DNA from: Pseudomonas sivasensis
Lineage (GTDB): Bacteria > Pseudomonadota > Gammaproteobacteria > Pseudomonadales > Pseudomonadaceae
Reading direction: 5' to 3'
DNA length: 64,000 nt
Assembly (NCBI RefSeq): GCF_013778505.1
Contig: NZ_JAAOWU010000003.1
Span: 372,001-436,000 of the forward strand
The notes beneath the pieces are model-generated. The model saw only the letters and a program-made list of their open reading frames with translations. It made no database searches and had not been told where the DNA came from. Made by a program: the position numbers and the translations under genes. Below are positions 8,933-17,224 of this stretch, piece by piece; the first letter of the stretch is position 1; every line of letters starts with the position of its first letter.

Positions 8933-9553
8933 TCAGTGGGTATGGCCGTGGCTGTGGTCGTGGGGGCGCGGCTGGTTGTTGAGATATTCCTGCAGCGTTG
9001 CGCTTTTGAGGTGCTCAACTTCGAACAAGCTGTCGAGGTGCTCGCGCGAGTTGACCAGGCCCTTGGCGCGCAGAGTGCCAGCCTTGTCGATCAGTGCGGC
9101 GTAAGGGAGCTTGCCTATCTGGTAAGTCATGCCTACTTCTGGTCCGACCACATAGATTGCGTCGTCCAGCTTGTGTTCGCTTATCAGTGCTTGCTGAGCT
9201 TCCATGTCACCGTCGCTGATGAATACTACGTCCAGACGATCGGCCTGTTCTTTGGCTATGGACTTAATCGCTGGCAACAGGGACTTGCAGATCGGGCAGG
9301 TCGGTGAGAGGAAGAATAACAATTGGGATTTTTCTGCGGCGTAACCGAAGTTCACTGGCCGGCCGTGACGGTCGGCGGCAGTTACTTGTGGAGCAGCTTC
9401 GTTGACGGCCACGCCTTTATCTACCATCAGTGCCCCTGCCGGAGCGATGCGCCCATGCAGTACACCAATTTGGCGCACCAAGCCCATGACTGCGAATGAC
9501 AAGGCTAAAAGAAGTAACCAGAGCAAAACGTTGGAAATAATTAAGCCGTCCAT
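8933..9553 (-). CDS. aauD: Amine dehydrogenase maturation protein, MauD-like thioredoxin-fold protein
   Basis: 206 residues. One N-terminal membrane anchor (about residues 5-25, VLLWLLLLALSFAVMGLV) precedes a thioredoxin fold with the active motif SPTCPICKS. This fits the family role of assisting disulfide formation in the cysteine-rich TTQ subunit outside the cytoplasm. The C-terminus is His-rich (HDHSHGHTH). It starts 3 bases after aauE ends and lies 19 bases before aauA, so the maturation pair sits between the two structural subunits as in mau and aau clusters. Confidence 0.92.
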   Translation of the reverse strand: MDGLIISNVLLWLLLLALSFAVMGLVRQIGVLHGRIAPAGALMVDKGVAVNEAAPQVTAADRHGRPVNFGYAAEKSQLLFFLSPTCPICKSLLPAIKSIAKEQADRLDVVFISDGDMEAQQALISEHKLDDAIYVVGPEVGMTYQIGKLPYAALIDKAGTLRAKGLVNSREHLDSLFEVEHLKSATLQEYLNNQPRPHDHSHGHTH

Positions 9554-9556
9554 TTA

Positions 9557-10096
9557 TCACCTACCAATCAGTTTGAGCAGAAGAGGAGAATTCGCCAGCA
9601 AGCCATCGGCTGCTGCGTAAATAAGCAACGCGACTGCACTTGCGAGCAGCGTCACAAAGCTGTCAAAAACGGTCAGTTCACGTACCAGCGGCGTAACGCC
9701 AGCAACCAGAGCCAAGGCTATTAACACGCTATTTCGCAGCAGCAGAACAGGCCGCAGTGGTTGCGCCTGATCTGGTCCGGCACAGCCACAATCTATGTCC
9801 CGCCGGCCACGCCACAAGTTGATGCCAATCGCCGCTGCATAGAGCGTGATCAGGCTAACAGCACTCAGTGCCGCCCATGCTCGGGTCATAGGAACCAGTA
9901 GCGTGAAGGCGATGATCAATTCCAGTATCGGGATCATTTTAGCGATGGGACGTGCCAACGGATCGGGTACCAATTGGTAGTCAGTCAATTGCCTGGCGAA
10001 GCGCGTAGGTGCACGTAATTTATGGGTCGCCGCGCTGGCCAGCAACACGGCAATAGCGAGCGCGCTGGCGATGACGATGATCGGATCAATAGGCAT
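9557..10096 (-). CDS. aauE: Amine dehydrogenase maturation protein, MauE-like membrane protein
   Basis: 179-residue inner-membrane protein with about four hydrophobic segments (near residues 5-22, 52-70, 75-95 and 120-165). Its cytosol/periplasm-boundary motif DIDCGCAGP carries a conserved Cys pair. MauE proteins are needed with MauD for formation of the TTQ subunit. It lies 11 bases after the heavy-chain gene and 3 bases before aauD, clearly in one operon. Confidence 0.92.
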   Translation of the reverse strand: MPIDPIIVIASALAIAVLLASAATHKLRAPTRFARQLTDYQLVPDPLARPIAKMIPILELIIAFTLLVPMTRAWAALSAVSLITLYAAAIGINLWRGRRDIDCGCAGPDQAQPLRPVLLLRNSVLIALALVAGVTPLVRELTVFDSFVTLLASAVALLIYAAADGLLANSPLLLKLIGR

Positions 10097-10107
10097 GGCC
10101 GAACCTC

Positions 10108-11256
10108 TTAGTAGGTCATGATCTGAGTGGCTGTTTTCGCGACTTTTTTCATACTTCCGCTGAGTTGATTGGTCTTCAGATCGAAAATCTGCAAACCACC
10201 TTCAATATCGCTGCCCAGCAGCACCGGCTTGTCGTCGCCCGTTGCCTGTAAACTCCACATCGGTATAGGCGCCTCTAGGGTCGCGATTTTCCTTTGTGTT
10301 TTGAGGTCATATGCCCAGATTAGTTGGCTTGGGTCTTCCCATTTCATGGGTTCGTGGGAATCGTGCATTAGCACGTACAAGCGATTGAGCTTGGGGGCGA
10401 TGGCCATCAATTGCCAGCCGCCCGGTGCCCAACCGTCTTTTTTCTCGGCTTCAGTGATCAGTGACCAGCTCGGCAGGATTATTGGCGCATCACCGGCAAA
10501 GTCCACAGGGCGAACGGTCCCTGTGGTGGTAGTGAAGTAATAGGTGTCACCTACGTTTACTGCACGCTCTACCAGTTTCTCAGCGTTCGGGTCGAAGAAC
10601 GGCGTACGGCTACGTGCAGATTCCTGGCCCTGCTCGTTGATCGTCACGACCTGCACGCTGCCATCACCGCATAAGGAAGCGAACCGACGCTTGCCCACAG
10701 GGTAGTTAAGCACGCAACCGGGGATTGCGATTTCGCCGACCACAGCTTTGGACTGCGTATCCACTACGGTCACTGACGTTGACGGGGTGAAGTTGTATAT
10801 GTATACAAAACGGTCATCACTGCTGGTTTTCAGGCCGTAGCGCTGAGTCAGCATTTGGGCACGCTTGTTCGGAATCAGCACTTCCCATGCTGGTGAAAGC
10901 GTTGAGCTGTCCCAGGCTGCTAATACGTCGGTGCGGTTGCCGCGAGTGCCACGAGAATACCAGATGTCGGCCGTGTAGATGGTCTTGCCATCATGGCTTA
11001 GGGCTGATGGGGCTGCAAAGCCAGTAGGTATCATACCTAGTATGCGTTTATTGTCCGGGTCGACCACGGTGATTCGCCCTATCGCAAAACTTTCGAATTC
11101 AACATCGACAATAAAGGCTCTATGCGCTTCAGCTGGGAATGCCAAAGTGGTTTGGCCGATCGTGTCTGCCGGCAGGTCTGCATTGGCACTTTTTAAACCC
11201 AGTACCAGAAGGCTTAGGCCGAGCGCCGATTTTACGGTGATCCTGGTGGCTCGCAT
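10108..11256 (-). CDS. aauB: Aromatic amine dehydrogenase heavy chain
   Basis: 382-residue periplasmic beta-propeller subunit of the TTQ amine dehydrogenase, which oxidises phenylethylamine- and tyramine-type amines to aldehydes. A signal peptide is visible (residues 1-26, ending KSANA). Propeller blade motifs recur (ITVVDPDNKRILGMIPTGF, VTVVDTQSKAVVGEIAIPG, IWAYDLKTQRKIATLEAP, LQIFDLKTNQLSG). Cysteines in PGCVLNYP and ASLCGDG probably form the known disulfide. First gene of the aauBEDA-cyt operon, with its own upstream operator pair and an A-rich motif beside the GGGAG ribosome site. Confidence 0.93.
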   Translation of the reverse strand: MRATRITVKSALGLSLLVLGLKSANADLPADTIGQTTLAFPAEAHRAFIVDVEFESFAIGRITVVDPDNKRILGMIPTGFAAPSALSHDGKTIYTADIWYSRGTRGNRTDVLAAWDSSTLSPAWEVLIPNKRAQMLTQRYGLKTSSDDRFVYIYNFTPSTSVTVVDTQSKAVVGEIAIPGCVLNYPVGKRRFASLCGDGSVQVVTINEQGQESARSRTPFFDPNAEKLVERAVNVGDTYYFTTTTGTVRPVDFAGDAPIILPSWSLITEAEKKDGWAPGGWQLMAIAPKLNRLYVLMHDSHEPMKWEDPSQLIWAYDLKTQRKIATLEAPIPMWSLQATGDDKPVLLGSDIEGGLQIFDLKTNQLSGSMKKVAKTATQIMTY

Positions 11257-11274
11257 TTGCGGGAACTCCCTGAA

Positions 11275-11282
11275 TTATTGTT
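11275..11282 (-). promoter_or_regulatory. Possible Crc/Hfq motif before aauB
   Basis: On the coding strand the octamer AACAATAA fits AAnAAnAA exactly and lies four bases upstream of the GGGAG ribosome site of aauB. This is the position where Hfq/Crc binding blocks translation of Pseudomonas catabolic genes under carbon repression. Motif match only. Confidence 0.4.
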
Positions 11283-11349
11283 TTTTCACATAGCGGATGC
11301 ATTAACAGACTTCTGTAGCTTAATTTTGCCCTGTCAGGAAAAGGCGGGG

Positions 11350-11386
11350 TTTGTTGTGGCTGCCAACTGTTTGGTTGTTTGTGCCA
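11350..11386 (-). promoter_or_regulatory. Paired FeaR-like operator upstream of aauB
   Basis: Read on the coding strand, TGGCA-N8-CAA (11386 to 11371) is followed exactly 21 bp later by TGGCA-N8-AAA (11365 to 11350). The proximal copy fits the E. coli FeaR site as I recall it (TGNCA-N8-AAA). The same distal/proximal pair with the same 21-bp step occurs twice more at 15041-15126. Confidence 0.6.
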
Positions 11387-11450
11387 GCTTTATATAACGT
11401 TTTTTGCGCTGTGCCTGGCGTCGATCCTCCTGCTTGGTCAGCACGGGCTT

Positions 11451-13577
11451 TTATATTCGAAAACTGGCCACTAACTGCTTAAGGCGATCGGCTTCGCGTT
11501 CCAGTTCGGTACACGCGCGTAACGTAAATTTCAGGTTCTCAACACCTTGCTGGTTAAGGGTATTGATTTGGGTAATATCCACATTCAATGCCTTTACCAC
11601 AGAGGTCTGCTCCTCGGTTGCTGCGGCTACCGATTGATTGACGTTGTCGATCTCGCTAATACTCTGGGTCACACTGCCAAGTCTCTGTCCTGCTAGGTTG
11701 GCGATATTGACGCTTTCGTCGCTGTGTTGCTTGCTCTGGGTCATAATAGCTAACGACTCCCTCGCGCCCACTTGCAGTTCTTCGATCATTTTTTGAATTT
11801 GCCCCACTGAAGATTGCGTGCGTCCTGCTAGGCTGCGCACTTCATCGGCGACCACCGAAAAACCGCGGCCCGCATCACCTGCGCGCGCAGCCTCAATGGC
11901 AGCGTTGAGTGCTAATAGATTGATCTGTTGGGAGATGCCTTTAATTACATCGAGAATCTGCCCGATGTTTAGTGTTTTGCTGTTCAGTACTTCTATGTTG
12001 GCACATGATGTGCTGATTTTCGTTGATAATTGGTTCATCGTCTCTATTGTGCGCTCCACCACTTGACGCCCTTGTTCAGCCTGTTGGCGCGCGACATTGG
12101 CTTGTTGGGAGGCATCGCTGGCGCTGATCGCGATTTCCTGAGAAGCGGCTCCTAGCTCATTGATTGCGGCCGCCACACTGCGGGTTCGTGTGGATTGCTC
12201 ATCAGAGTTAGTTAGTGACGAGTTCGACGCCAGCAATACTCGTTTCGCGCCCTCGTTGACGCCCATAGCCGCCTGCGATACTTCGCACATCGAGTGATGG
12301 ATGCGCTCCACAAAGCGATTGAACGCGGTTGCCAATTGGCCAATCTCATCTTTCGATTGTACGACCAAGCGCCCTGTCAAATCGCCCTCGCCCAAAGCGA
12401 TAGTCTCCATGGTTCGTGTCAGTAGTTTCAGTGGTCGAGTGATGCTATGCGCGGCGTACCAGACCAATGCCAGGCCAAGCAGGGCCGAACTGCCACCCAA
12501 CAACAATGCCATTGCGATGCTTTTCACGGACTGTGCATCAAGATGCTGTTGCAGCTTGGCAGCGGGCGCTAGCAGCACGTCTTGCGCGACGGTGACCAGC
12601 ACTCCCCAAGGAGCGGCACCGGCAATAGGTGGCAGCGGTTCGAGGACGCTGATATGTTTTCGGTCGACCAACACTTTTGGCTGGCCCAGGCGCAGGGTTT
12701 CCATGATCTGGTGGTTGTTCAGCGCCTGTCCGAGATGATTGACTTTGTGGCTGTCGGCGGAAACGACTCCCCGAGGGCTAACGATAATGATTTGCCCATT
12801 ACCGTCGAAGAGTTGTAGTGCGCTGGCTTGGCTGTTCTGTTGCAGGGCTTCGAGACTAATATCCAGCCCGACCACCGCGATCACTTTACCTTCGATAATT
12901 AAGGGGAACGCGATGCTGGTAACCAGTTTACGGCTGCCGGAGGTTTCGTCGAAATAGGGTTCAAGCACGCAGGACGTTCGCCTATTCCGCGCGCATGTGT
13001 AAAAAGCGTTGTGCGGTTCGCCACTAGGGCCGGGCGCGGTATCGGCCAGCAGCGTTTCGTCACCGATGATCGCTTGTAGTTCTCCTGGTTGGCTTTGCAC
13101 CCAATAAAGGGAAAAGCGTCCGGTCTCGTTGCTGCCCAATGCGGTCTGATTAGCGAAGCTGGTGTCGATGCCGTCCAGCGAGTCGGGCTCGAAAATGACA
13201 TAGAGACCAAGTAGATCAGGCTTGTTGATCAAGGCTTGGTGCAACTGTTGGTTCAGCGCCAGGCGCAGTTCTGCACGATTCAGTTTCCCCTGCTGTTGCA
13301 ATTGCCGCAGGTTCAGTAAGTGGCGGGATAATCCCTGGCCGTATTCGTACGTTTGCATAAAGGTGCGTTGTACTTGCATTGCTTGCACTGTACCTAGTGC
13401 TTGCATGCGCTCCTTGGCGGCATTGGCAAGCATCTCGCTGCTGGTCTGCGCGACTTGTTGGCTGTTTTGGTGAGTTTGGTAGAGTGATAACCCTACTAGG
13501 GCCGCGACCACCAACAAGAGGCAGAGGCCAGCCAGCAGTGCGATTTTGCTCTGAATAGTCAGAAAGCTTCTGTGCAT
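11451..13577 (-). CDS. Methyl-accepting chemotaxis protein with periplasmic dCACHE-type sensor
   Basis: 708 residues. TM1 is at about residues 13-33, then a long periplasmic sensor of double-CACHE type (about 40-350; GVLVTVAQDVLLAP and GLDISLEALQQN lie in its blades). TM2 is at about 355-375, followed by HAMP and a cytoplasmic signalling domain with the hairpin tip VVADEVRSLAGRTQSSVGQIQ. The ligand is unknown. It lies 59 bases downstream of the porin gene on the same strand and upstream of aauB, which suggests sensing of the amine or aldehyde. It lacks a visible CheR-docking pentapeptide at its C-terminus (LVASFRI). Confidence 0.9.
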   Translation of the reverse strand: MHRSFLTIQSKIALLAGLCLLLVVAALVGLSLYQTHQNSQQVAQTSSEMLANAAKERMQALGTVQAMQVQRTFMQTYEYGQGLSRHLLNLRQLQQQGKLNRAELRLALNQQLHQALINKPDLLGLYVIFEPDSLDGIDTSFANQTALGSNETGRFSLYWVQSQPGELQAIIGDETLLADTAPGPSGEPHNAFYTCARNRRTSCVLEPYFDETSGSRKLVTSIAFPLIIEGKVIAVVGLDISLEALQQNSQASALQLFDGNGQIIIVSPRGVVSADSHKVNHLGQALNNHQIMETLRLGQPKVLVDRKHISVLEPLPPIAGAAPWGVLVTVAQDVLLAPAAKLQQHLDAQSVKSIAMALLLGGSSALLGLALVWYAAHSITRPLKLLTRTMETIALGEGDLTGRLVVQSKDEIGQLATAFNRFVERIHHSMCEVSQAAMGVNEGAKRVLLASNSSLTNSDEQSTRTRSVAAAINELGAASQEIAISASDASQQANVARQQAEQGRQVVERTIETMNQLSTKISTSCANIEVLNSKTLNIGQILDVIKGISQQINLLALNAAIEAARAGDAGRGFSVVADEVRSLAGRTQSSVGQIQKMIEELQVGARESLAIMTQSKQHSDESVNIANLAGQRLGSVTQSISEIDNVNQSVAAATEEQTSVVKALNVDITQINTLNQQGVENLKFTLRACTELEREADRLKQLVASFRI

Positions 13578-13636
13578 TGCAAATGCCTTTTTTTCGCCAG
13601 AGCAGTGGACGCGCCACTGCCCTGGCCTGGCCTAGC

Positions 13637-14968
13637 TTAGAAAGTAGTGGCGAACACTACCTGGCTATAGAGGTTTTTGTTGTTGTTGCCGAGCTGGGTG
13701 CCTCCTTGGTCGGCGCTCTTATCCGGCTGGAATAGCCCGATCAGCGGCATAATCGTGAGATGCTCGTTGAAGCGCCATTCACCGTAGAGATCGAGCTCAT
13801 GACCATCTGTGTTGCCGAGGTTGCGATCAATTGTGTCGAAGTTGAAATACATCGCACCGACAGTCAGGTTTTCTAATGGAGAAACCTTGAAGGTGACGTT
13901 CTGGATTCGCGAGTTGCTATTGAAGGGCCCGGCATAGTTACCCGCAACTTCTCCTTGGAACCAAGTACCAAAACCACGACTGAATCCGTAGAAAAGCGTG
14001 TCGTAGCCTTGCGAGAAACGGCTATAGCGGTAGCTGGTATAAGGTGTCCAGGCCACGTCGGCGAAGGTCCAACCAGCTTCTAGATACCAGGCGTCTTCGT
14101 TGTCGGCATTGGGTTTGTTCTGCTTGGCATATTCACCAGACAGGAACAGATTTTTCACCCCGGCATCGCCAGTCGCACGCACGCTGTATGTTTTCATGCC
14201 GTCGCGCTCGAGTTGTGCAGGGGAGGCGAATGTTTTTTCGACATCGGTGGTATTGATGTAGGTCAGGCCGACTGTAGCCTCTTCGGCTACGTGCTCGAGG
14301 GTGCCGACGTACATTTGGGTTTTGGCTTGGGCGCGGTTATCTGACTTTAGCCACATCAAGTCGCCGCGCCAGCCATCCTTGCCTCCTATGCGCAATACGG
14401 CTGTTTCGTCAAAAGCCTTGCGTGCAGCTAGCCAGTAGGCACCGCCGCGGTTGAATTCGCCATCACCCAGGCCATTACCTAAGTTGACGGCGTCACCGTT
14501 AATGAGGAACCCATCACCCACGATAATGTTCTGTCGTCCAAAAGACAGGTCGAGACCGTCCTCTCCCAGCGTCTGAAACAATGTGCCTGAGCGCCAGCCG
14601 AGATAAGCGTCTTCAAACTTGGTTCTACGCTCGGAGCCGTCACTTGACCCTGTTGCATCGCCGTCGCCCCACGTGCCGGAGCTCAATAGATTAGCCGCGC
14701 CGTAAGCAGTGCCTTGGCCTCCCAGCCCTTGGTCGAAACTCAGACCATATTTTATGTAGCCCTCGCGCCACGACGAGGAACCTGGGCTTAGACGGCCGGA
14801 TATTCCGTAGTTTTCCTGGCTGTGGAAAACCCCGAATACTGCTTCCAGCGTGGCATTCACATGGCTGTCATCGTCAGCGTACAGCTCATAGGCGCTGGCG
14901 TTTGTGCTGCTTACCAGCAGCACTAGAGTCGATAGGGCAAGCAAGGGAGGCTTGAGCATAATTGGCAT
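13637..14968 (-). CDS. Outer-membrane beta-barrel channel protein of the aromatic amine cluster
   Basis: 443 residues. A signal peptide (ending in NASA, about residue 26) is followed by many alternating beta-strand segments rich in Gly/Tyr/Trp and by an aromatic C-terminus (LYSQVVFATTF), the usual outer-membrane insertion signal. I do not recognise a precise family; it may belong to an alginate-export- or OprD-like group of substrate channels. Because it is transcribed from an operator shared with the cytochrome/feaB unit, uptake of aromatic amines is the likely role (inference). An A-rich motif covers its ribosome-binding area. It probably forms an operon with the chemoreceptor gene. Confidence 0.78.
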   Translation of the reverse strand: MPIMLKPPLLALSTLVLLVSSTNASAYELYADDDSHVNATLEAVFGVFHSQENYGISGRLSPGSSSWREGYIKYGLSFDQGLGGQGTAYGAANLLSSGTWGDGDATGSSDGSERRTKFEDAYLGWRSGTLFQTLGEDGLDLSFGRQNIIVGDGFLINGDAVNLGNGLGDGEFNRGGAYWLAARKAFDETAVLRIGGKDGWRGDLMWLKSDNRAQAKTQMYVGTLEHVAEEATVGLTYINTTDVEKTFASPAQLERDGMKTYSVRATGDAGVKNLFLSGEYAKQNKPNADNEDAWYLEAGWTFADVAWTPYTSYRYSRFSQGYDTLFYGFSRGFGTWFQGEVAGNYAGPFNSNSRIQNVTFKVSPLENLTVGAMYFNFDTIDRNLGNTDGHELDLYGEWRFNEHLTIMPLIGLFQPDKSADQGGTQLGNNNKNLYSQVVFATTF

Positions 14969-14977
14969 CCGTTTATG

Positions 14978-14988
14978 TTCTTGTTCTT
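14978..14988 (-). promoter_or_regulatory. Possible Crc/Hfq motif at the porin ribosome-binding site
   Basis: The coding-strand run AAGAACAAGAA contains two overlapping AAnAAnAA matches. It ends nine bases upstream of the ATG, where the ribosome site should be; no good Shine-Dalgarno is otherwise visible. Compatible with Hfq/Crc translational control. Motif match only. Confidence 0.4.
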
Positions 14989-15040
14989 GAGCGCAGGGTT
15001 GCGTTCTTTTTGGATACTAAAGCCCGGAACTTTTTCATCC

Positions 15041-15126
15041 TTTTGTATGCTTGCCAAAACTTTGGTCTTTCTTGCCAGAATCTGCGATTTGGCAGTTTTT
15101 ACAATACGATTGGCATGCATGGCAAA
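15041..15126. promoter_or_regulatory. Divergent, symmetric set of four FeaR-like half sites
   Basis: TGCCA at 15052 and 15073 (21 bp apart) point towards the porin gene. TGGCA at 15090 and 15111 (21 bp apart) point towards the cytochrome c/feaB unit. The outer copies fit TGNCA-N8-AAA exactly (TTT-N8-TGCCA at 15041, and TGGCA-N8-AAA ending at 15126). The inner copies end in CAA and AAT. The arrangement is an 86-bp dyad centred near 15084 between divergent genes, and its geometry matches the aauB operator. Confidence 0.65.
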
Positions 15127-15245
15127 ACCTGGTGGGCTATGAGTCCCGACAATAGTTATCAACTCAGCCGAAGCGCTTGTGCGTCGGTATTTTCAGTGTG
15201 GACGCTTGTTTGCTGGCAAACGCACTAATATTCAAGGTGTTTCCT

Positions 15246-15635
15246 ATGCTCACTTCTCTGCGATTACCGCTTTTCTGTGCGCTTTTGTCTTGCCTGACAC
15301 AGGCTGCACTGGCTGAAGAATGCTCCTCTGACCGAAGCCGCGGCGCGCAGTTATTTGCCAATGAGTGCTCTGCCTGCCATTCGGTGACGAAGGGGGTGAC
15401 GGGAATGATGGGCCCCAGCCTTGCTGGTGTGATAGGGCGCAAATCCGGTGCGCTAGCAGGTTTCAATTATTCACAGGCCATGCGTGGCAAGGACTTTAAT
15501 TGGCAGGTTGAGAACATTGCGCAACTGATAGAGCAGCCACAGGCGTTTATGCCGGGCACTTACATGCCGTATGCGGGGATGGCCTCGGCGCAAGATCGCC
15601 AGGCCGTCGCCTGTTTTGTTAAAGAACAACAGTAA
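15246..15635 (+). CDS. Class I cytochrome c (second cytochrome of the amine cluster)
   Basis: 129 residues. A signal peptide ends in AALA (about residue 19) and is followed by a compact mitochondrial-like cytochrome c: RGAQLFANECSACHSVT with the haem motif CSACH, GPSLAGVIGRKSG, and FMPGTYMPYAGM with the axial Met. The ATG at 15246 was chosen because it starts the signal peptide. The gene precedes feaB by 46 bases on the same strand and shares the FeaR-like control region. A role as electron carrier between amine dehydrogenase and the terminal oxidase is inferred. Confidence 0.9.
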   Translation: MLTSLRLPLFCALLSCLTQAALAEECSSDRSRGAQLFANECSACHSVTKGVTGMMGPSLAGVIGRKSGALAGFNYSQAMRGKDFNWQVENIAQLIEQPQAFMPGTYMPYAGMASAQDRQAVACFVKEQQ

Positions 15636-15681
15636 TCAGCCTTCATCTGGCTTAACAATGTGTTCAAACCTAAGGTGATCT

Positions 15682-17172
15682 ATGAGCAACGTTGAAATTC
15701 TGCCGCAAGTCGCTGCATTTCTTGGACGCCGCCATGGCTGTTTTATTGACGGCCAAACGGTACTAGCGGAAGGCAATTATATCACTGTGGTCAACCCGGC
15801 CACCGGCGAAGCCTTGTGCGAAACTCTTGATGCGCCACTGGATGTGGTGGAACAAGCCGTACAGTCTTCGCATGAAGCTTTCAAATCAGGTGCATGGTCG
15901 GGCCTGCGCCCTGCTGACCGGGAGCGTATTCTGCTGAATTTCACCGCGTTAGTTGAGGCGCACGCCGAAGAACTGGCTCAACTGGAAACGCTGAATCAGG
16001 GTAAGTCGATCAACGTGGCGCGCGCATTCGATCTGAGCGCCACCGTGGAGTTCATGCGTTACATGTCTGGTTGGGCCACTAAGATTGAAGGTCAGACTTT
16101 CGACGTATCAATTCCGGTGCCAGTGGGAGCAAAGTTCACCGCTTTCACTAGGCGCGAGCCGGTGGGCGTGGTGGTCGGGATTGTGCCGTGGAATTTTCCG
16201 CTGCTTATCACTGCATGGAAACTAATGCCAGCACTCGCCACGGGCTGTACGGTGATCATCAAGCCTGCAATGGAAACGCCCCTGACTGCTTTGCGTTTGG
16301 CGGAACTCGCGCTTGATGCGGGGATTCCTGCCGGCGTATTCAACGTTATAACCGGTGGTGGTGTTTCTGTTGGTGGCGTGCTGACTGCGCATCCGCTTGT
16401 AAGCAAGGTGTCGTTCACCGGTTCCACCTCTGTGGGTAAAACGGTGGGTGTGGCCTGTATGGATAACATGACACGGTTCTCGTTGGAGCTGGGCGGCAAA
16501 AATCCGATGATAGTGTTGGCTGACGCGGACATCGCTAAAGCTGTCCAAGGCGCCATCCTGGGTGGCCTTCTAAATAGTGGGCAGGTGTGTGCCGCGGCAT
16601 CGCGCTTCTATGTACATCGCTCAATTTATGACGCGTTCATTGAGGGGCTTGCAGAAGCTATCTCTACTATGCCGATCGGTTCTGGAATGGATGGCGCGGC
16701 AGTAATCGGTCCGCTGGTCTCGCGTAAACATCAGCAAAGCGTTCTCAAACATATTGAATTAGCTCGCCAAGAGGGAGCTCGCATCGTCTTTGGTGGTGAG
16801 ATCCTAGAGAACAAAGGTTTTTATGTACAGCCAACTATTCTGGCTGACATTGATCACAGCATGTCAGTGTCTCGCGAAGAAGTGTTCGGTCCAGTACTGG
16901 CAGTGATTCCATTTGATGACGAAGAGGCGGTTATCGGGTTGGCTAACGACAATCGATATGGGCTAGCAGCCAGTTTGTGGACCAACAATTTGACCAAAGC
17001 CATGAATATGATACCGCGTATTGAGGCCGGTACGGTGTGGATTAACGCCCATGTTTTGCTTGATCCGGCAATGCCGTTTGGAGGAGTTAAACAATCTGGC
17101 ATGGGGCGTGAGTTTGGTCGCGCGGTCATCGAGGCTTATACCGAGCTGAAATCTGTCTGCATCACCCATTAG
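15682..17172 (+). CDS. feaB: Phenylacetaldehyde dehydrogenase
   Basis: 496-residue NAD-dependent aldehyde dehydrogenase. It should oxidise the phenylacetaldehyde made by the amine dehydrogenase to phenylacetate, feeding the paa genes next door. Catalytic Glu269 (SLELGGK) and Cys303 (NSGQVCAAASR) are present, with GSTSVGK as the nucleotide-binding turn and PWNFP at about 169-173. The N-terminus VEILPQVAAFLGRRHGCFIDG resembles E. coli FeaB. Its control region carries FeaR-like sites and the feaR gene lies in the same cluster. Broad ALDH specificity cannot be excluded from sequence. Confidence 0.9.
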   Translation: MSNVEILPQVAAFLGRRHGCFIDGQTVLAEGNYITVVNPATGEALCETLDAPLDVVEQAVQSSHEAFKSGAWSGLRPADRERILLNFTALVEAHAEELAQLETLNQGKSINVARAFDLSATVEFMRYMSGWATKIEGQTFDVSIPVPVGAKFTAFTRREPVGVVVGIVPWNFPLLITAWKLMPALATGCTVIIKPAMETPLTALRLAELALDAGIPAGVFNVITGGGVSVGGVLTAHPLVSKVSFTGSTSVGKTVGVACMDNMTRFSLELGGKNPMIVLADADIAKAVQGAILGGLLNSGQVCAAASRFYVHRSIYDAFIEGLAEAISTMPIGSGMDGAAVIGPLVSRKHQQSVLKHIELARQEGARIVFGGEILENKGFYVQPTILADIDHSMSVSREEVFGPVLAVIPFDDEEAVIGLANDNRYGLAASLWTNNLTKAMNMIPRIEAGTVWINAHVLLDPAMPFGGVKQSGMGREFGRAVIEAYTELKSVCITH

Positions 17173-17197
17173 TGTTTTACGTTGCGGTAAATACTTG

Positions 17198-17224
17198 CGG
17201 CCTGCATCGGCGGGCCGTTTTGTA
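17198..17224 (+). terminator. Probable terminator after feaB
   Basis: CGGCCTG (17198-17204) pairs with CGGGCCG (17211-17217) through one G-U pair, with a 6-base loop and then TTTTGT. It lies 25 bases after the feaB stop. Confidence 0.6.

Noticed and set aside
13602..13620. GCAGTGG/CCACTGC hairpin between the porin and chemoreceptor genes as a terminator
   Set aside because: On the coding strand it is followed by A-rich rather than T-rich sequence, so termination is unlikely; an operon is favoured.
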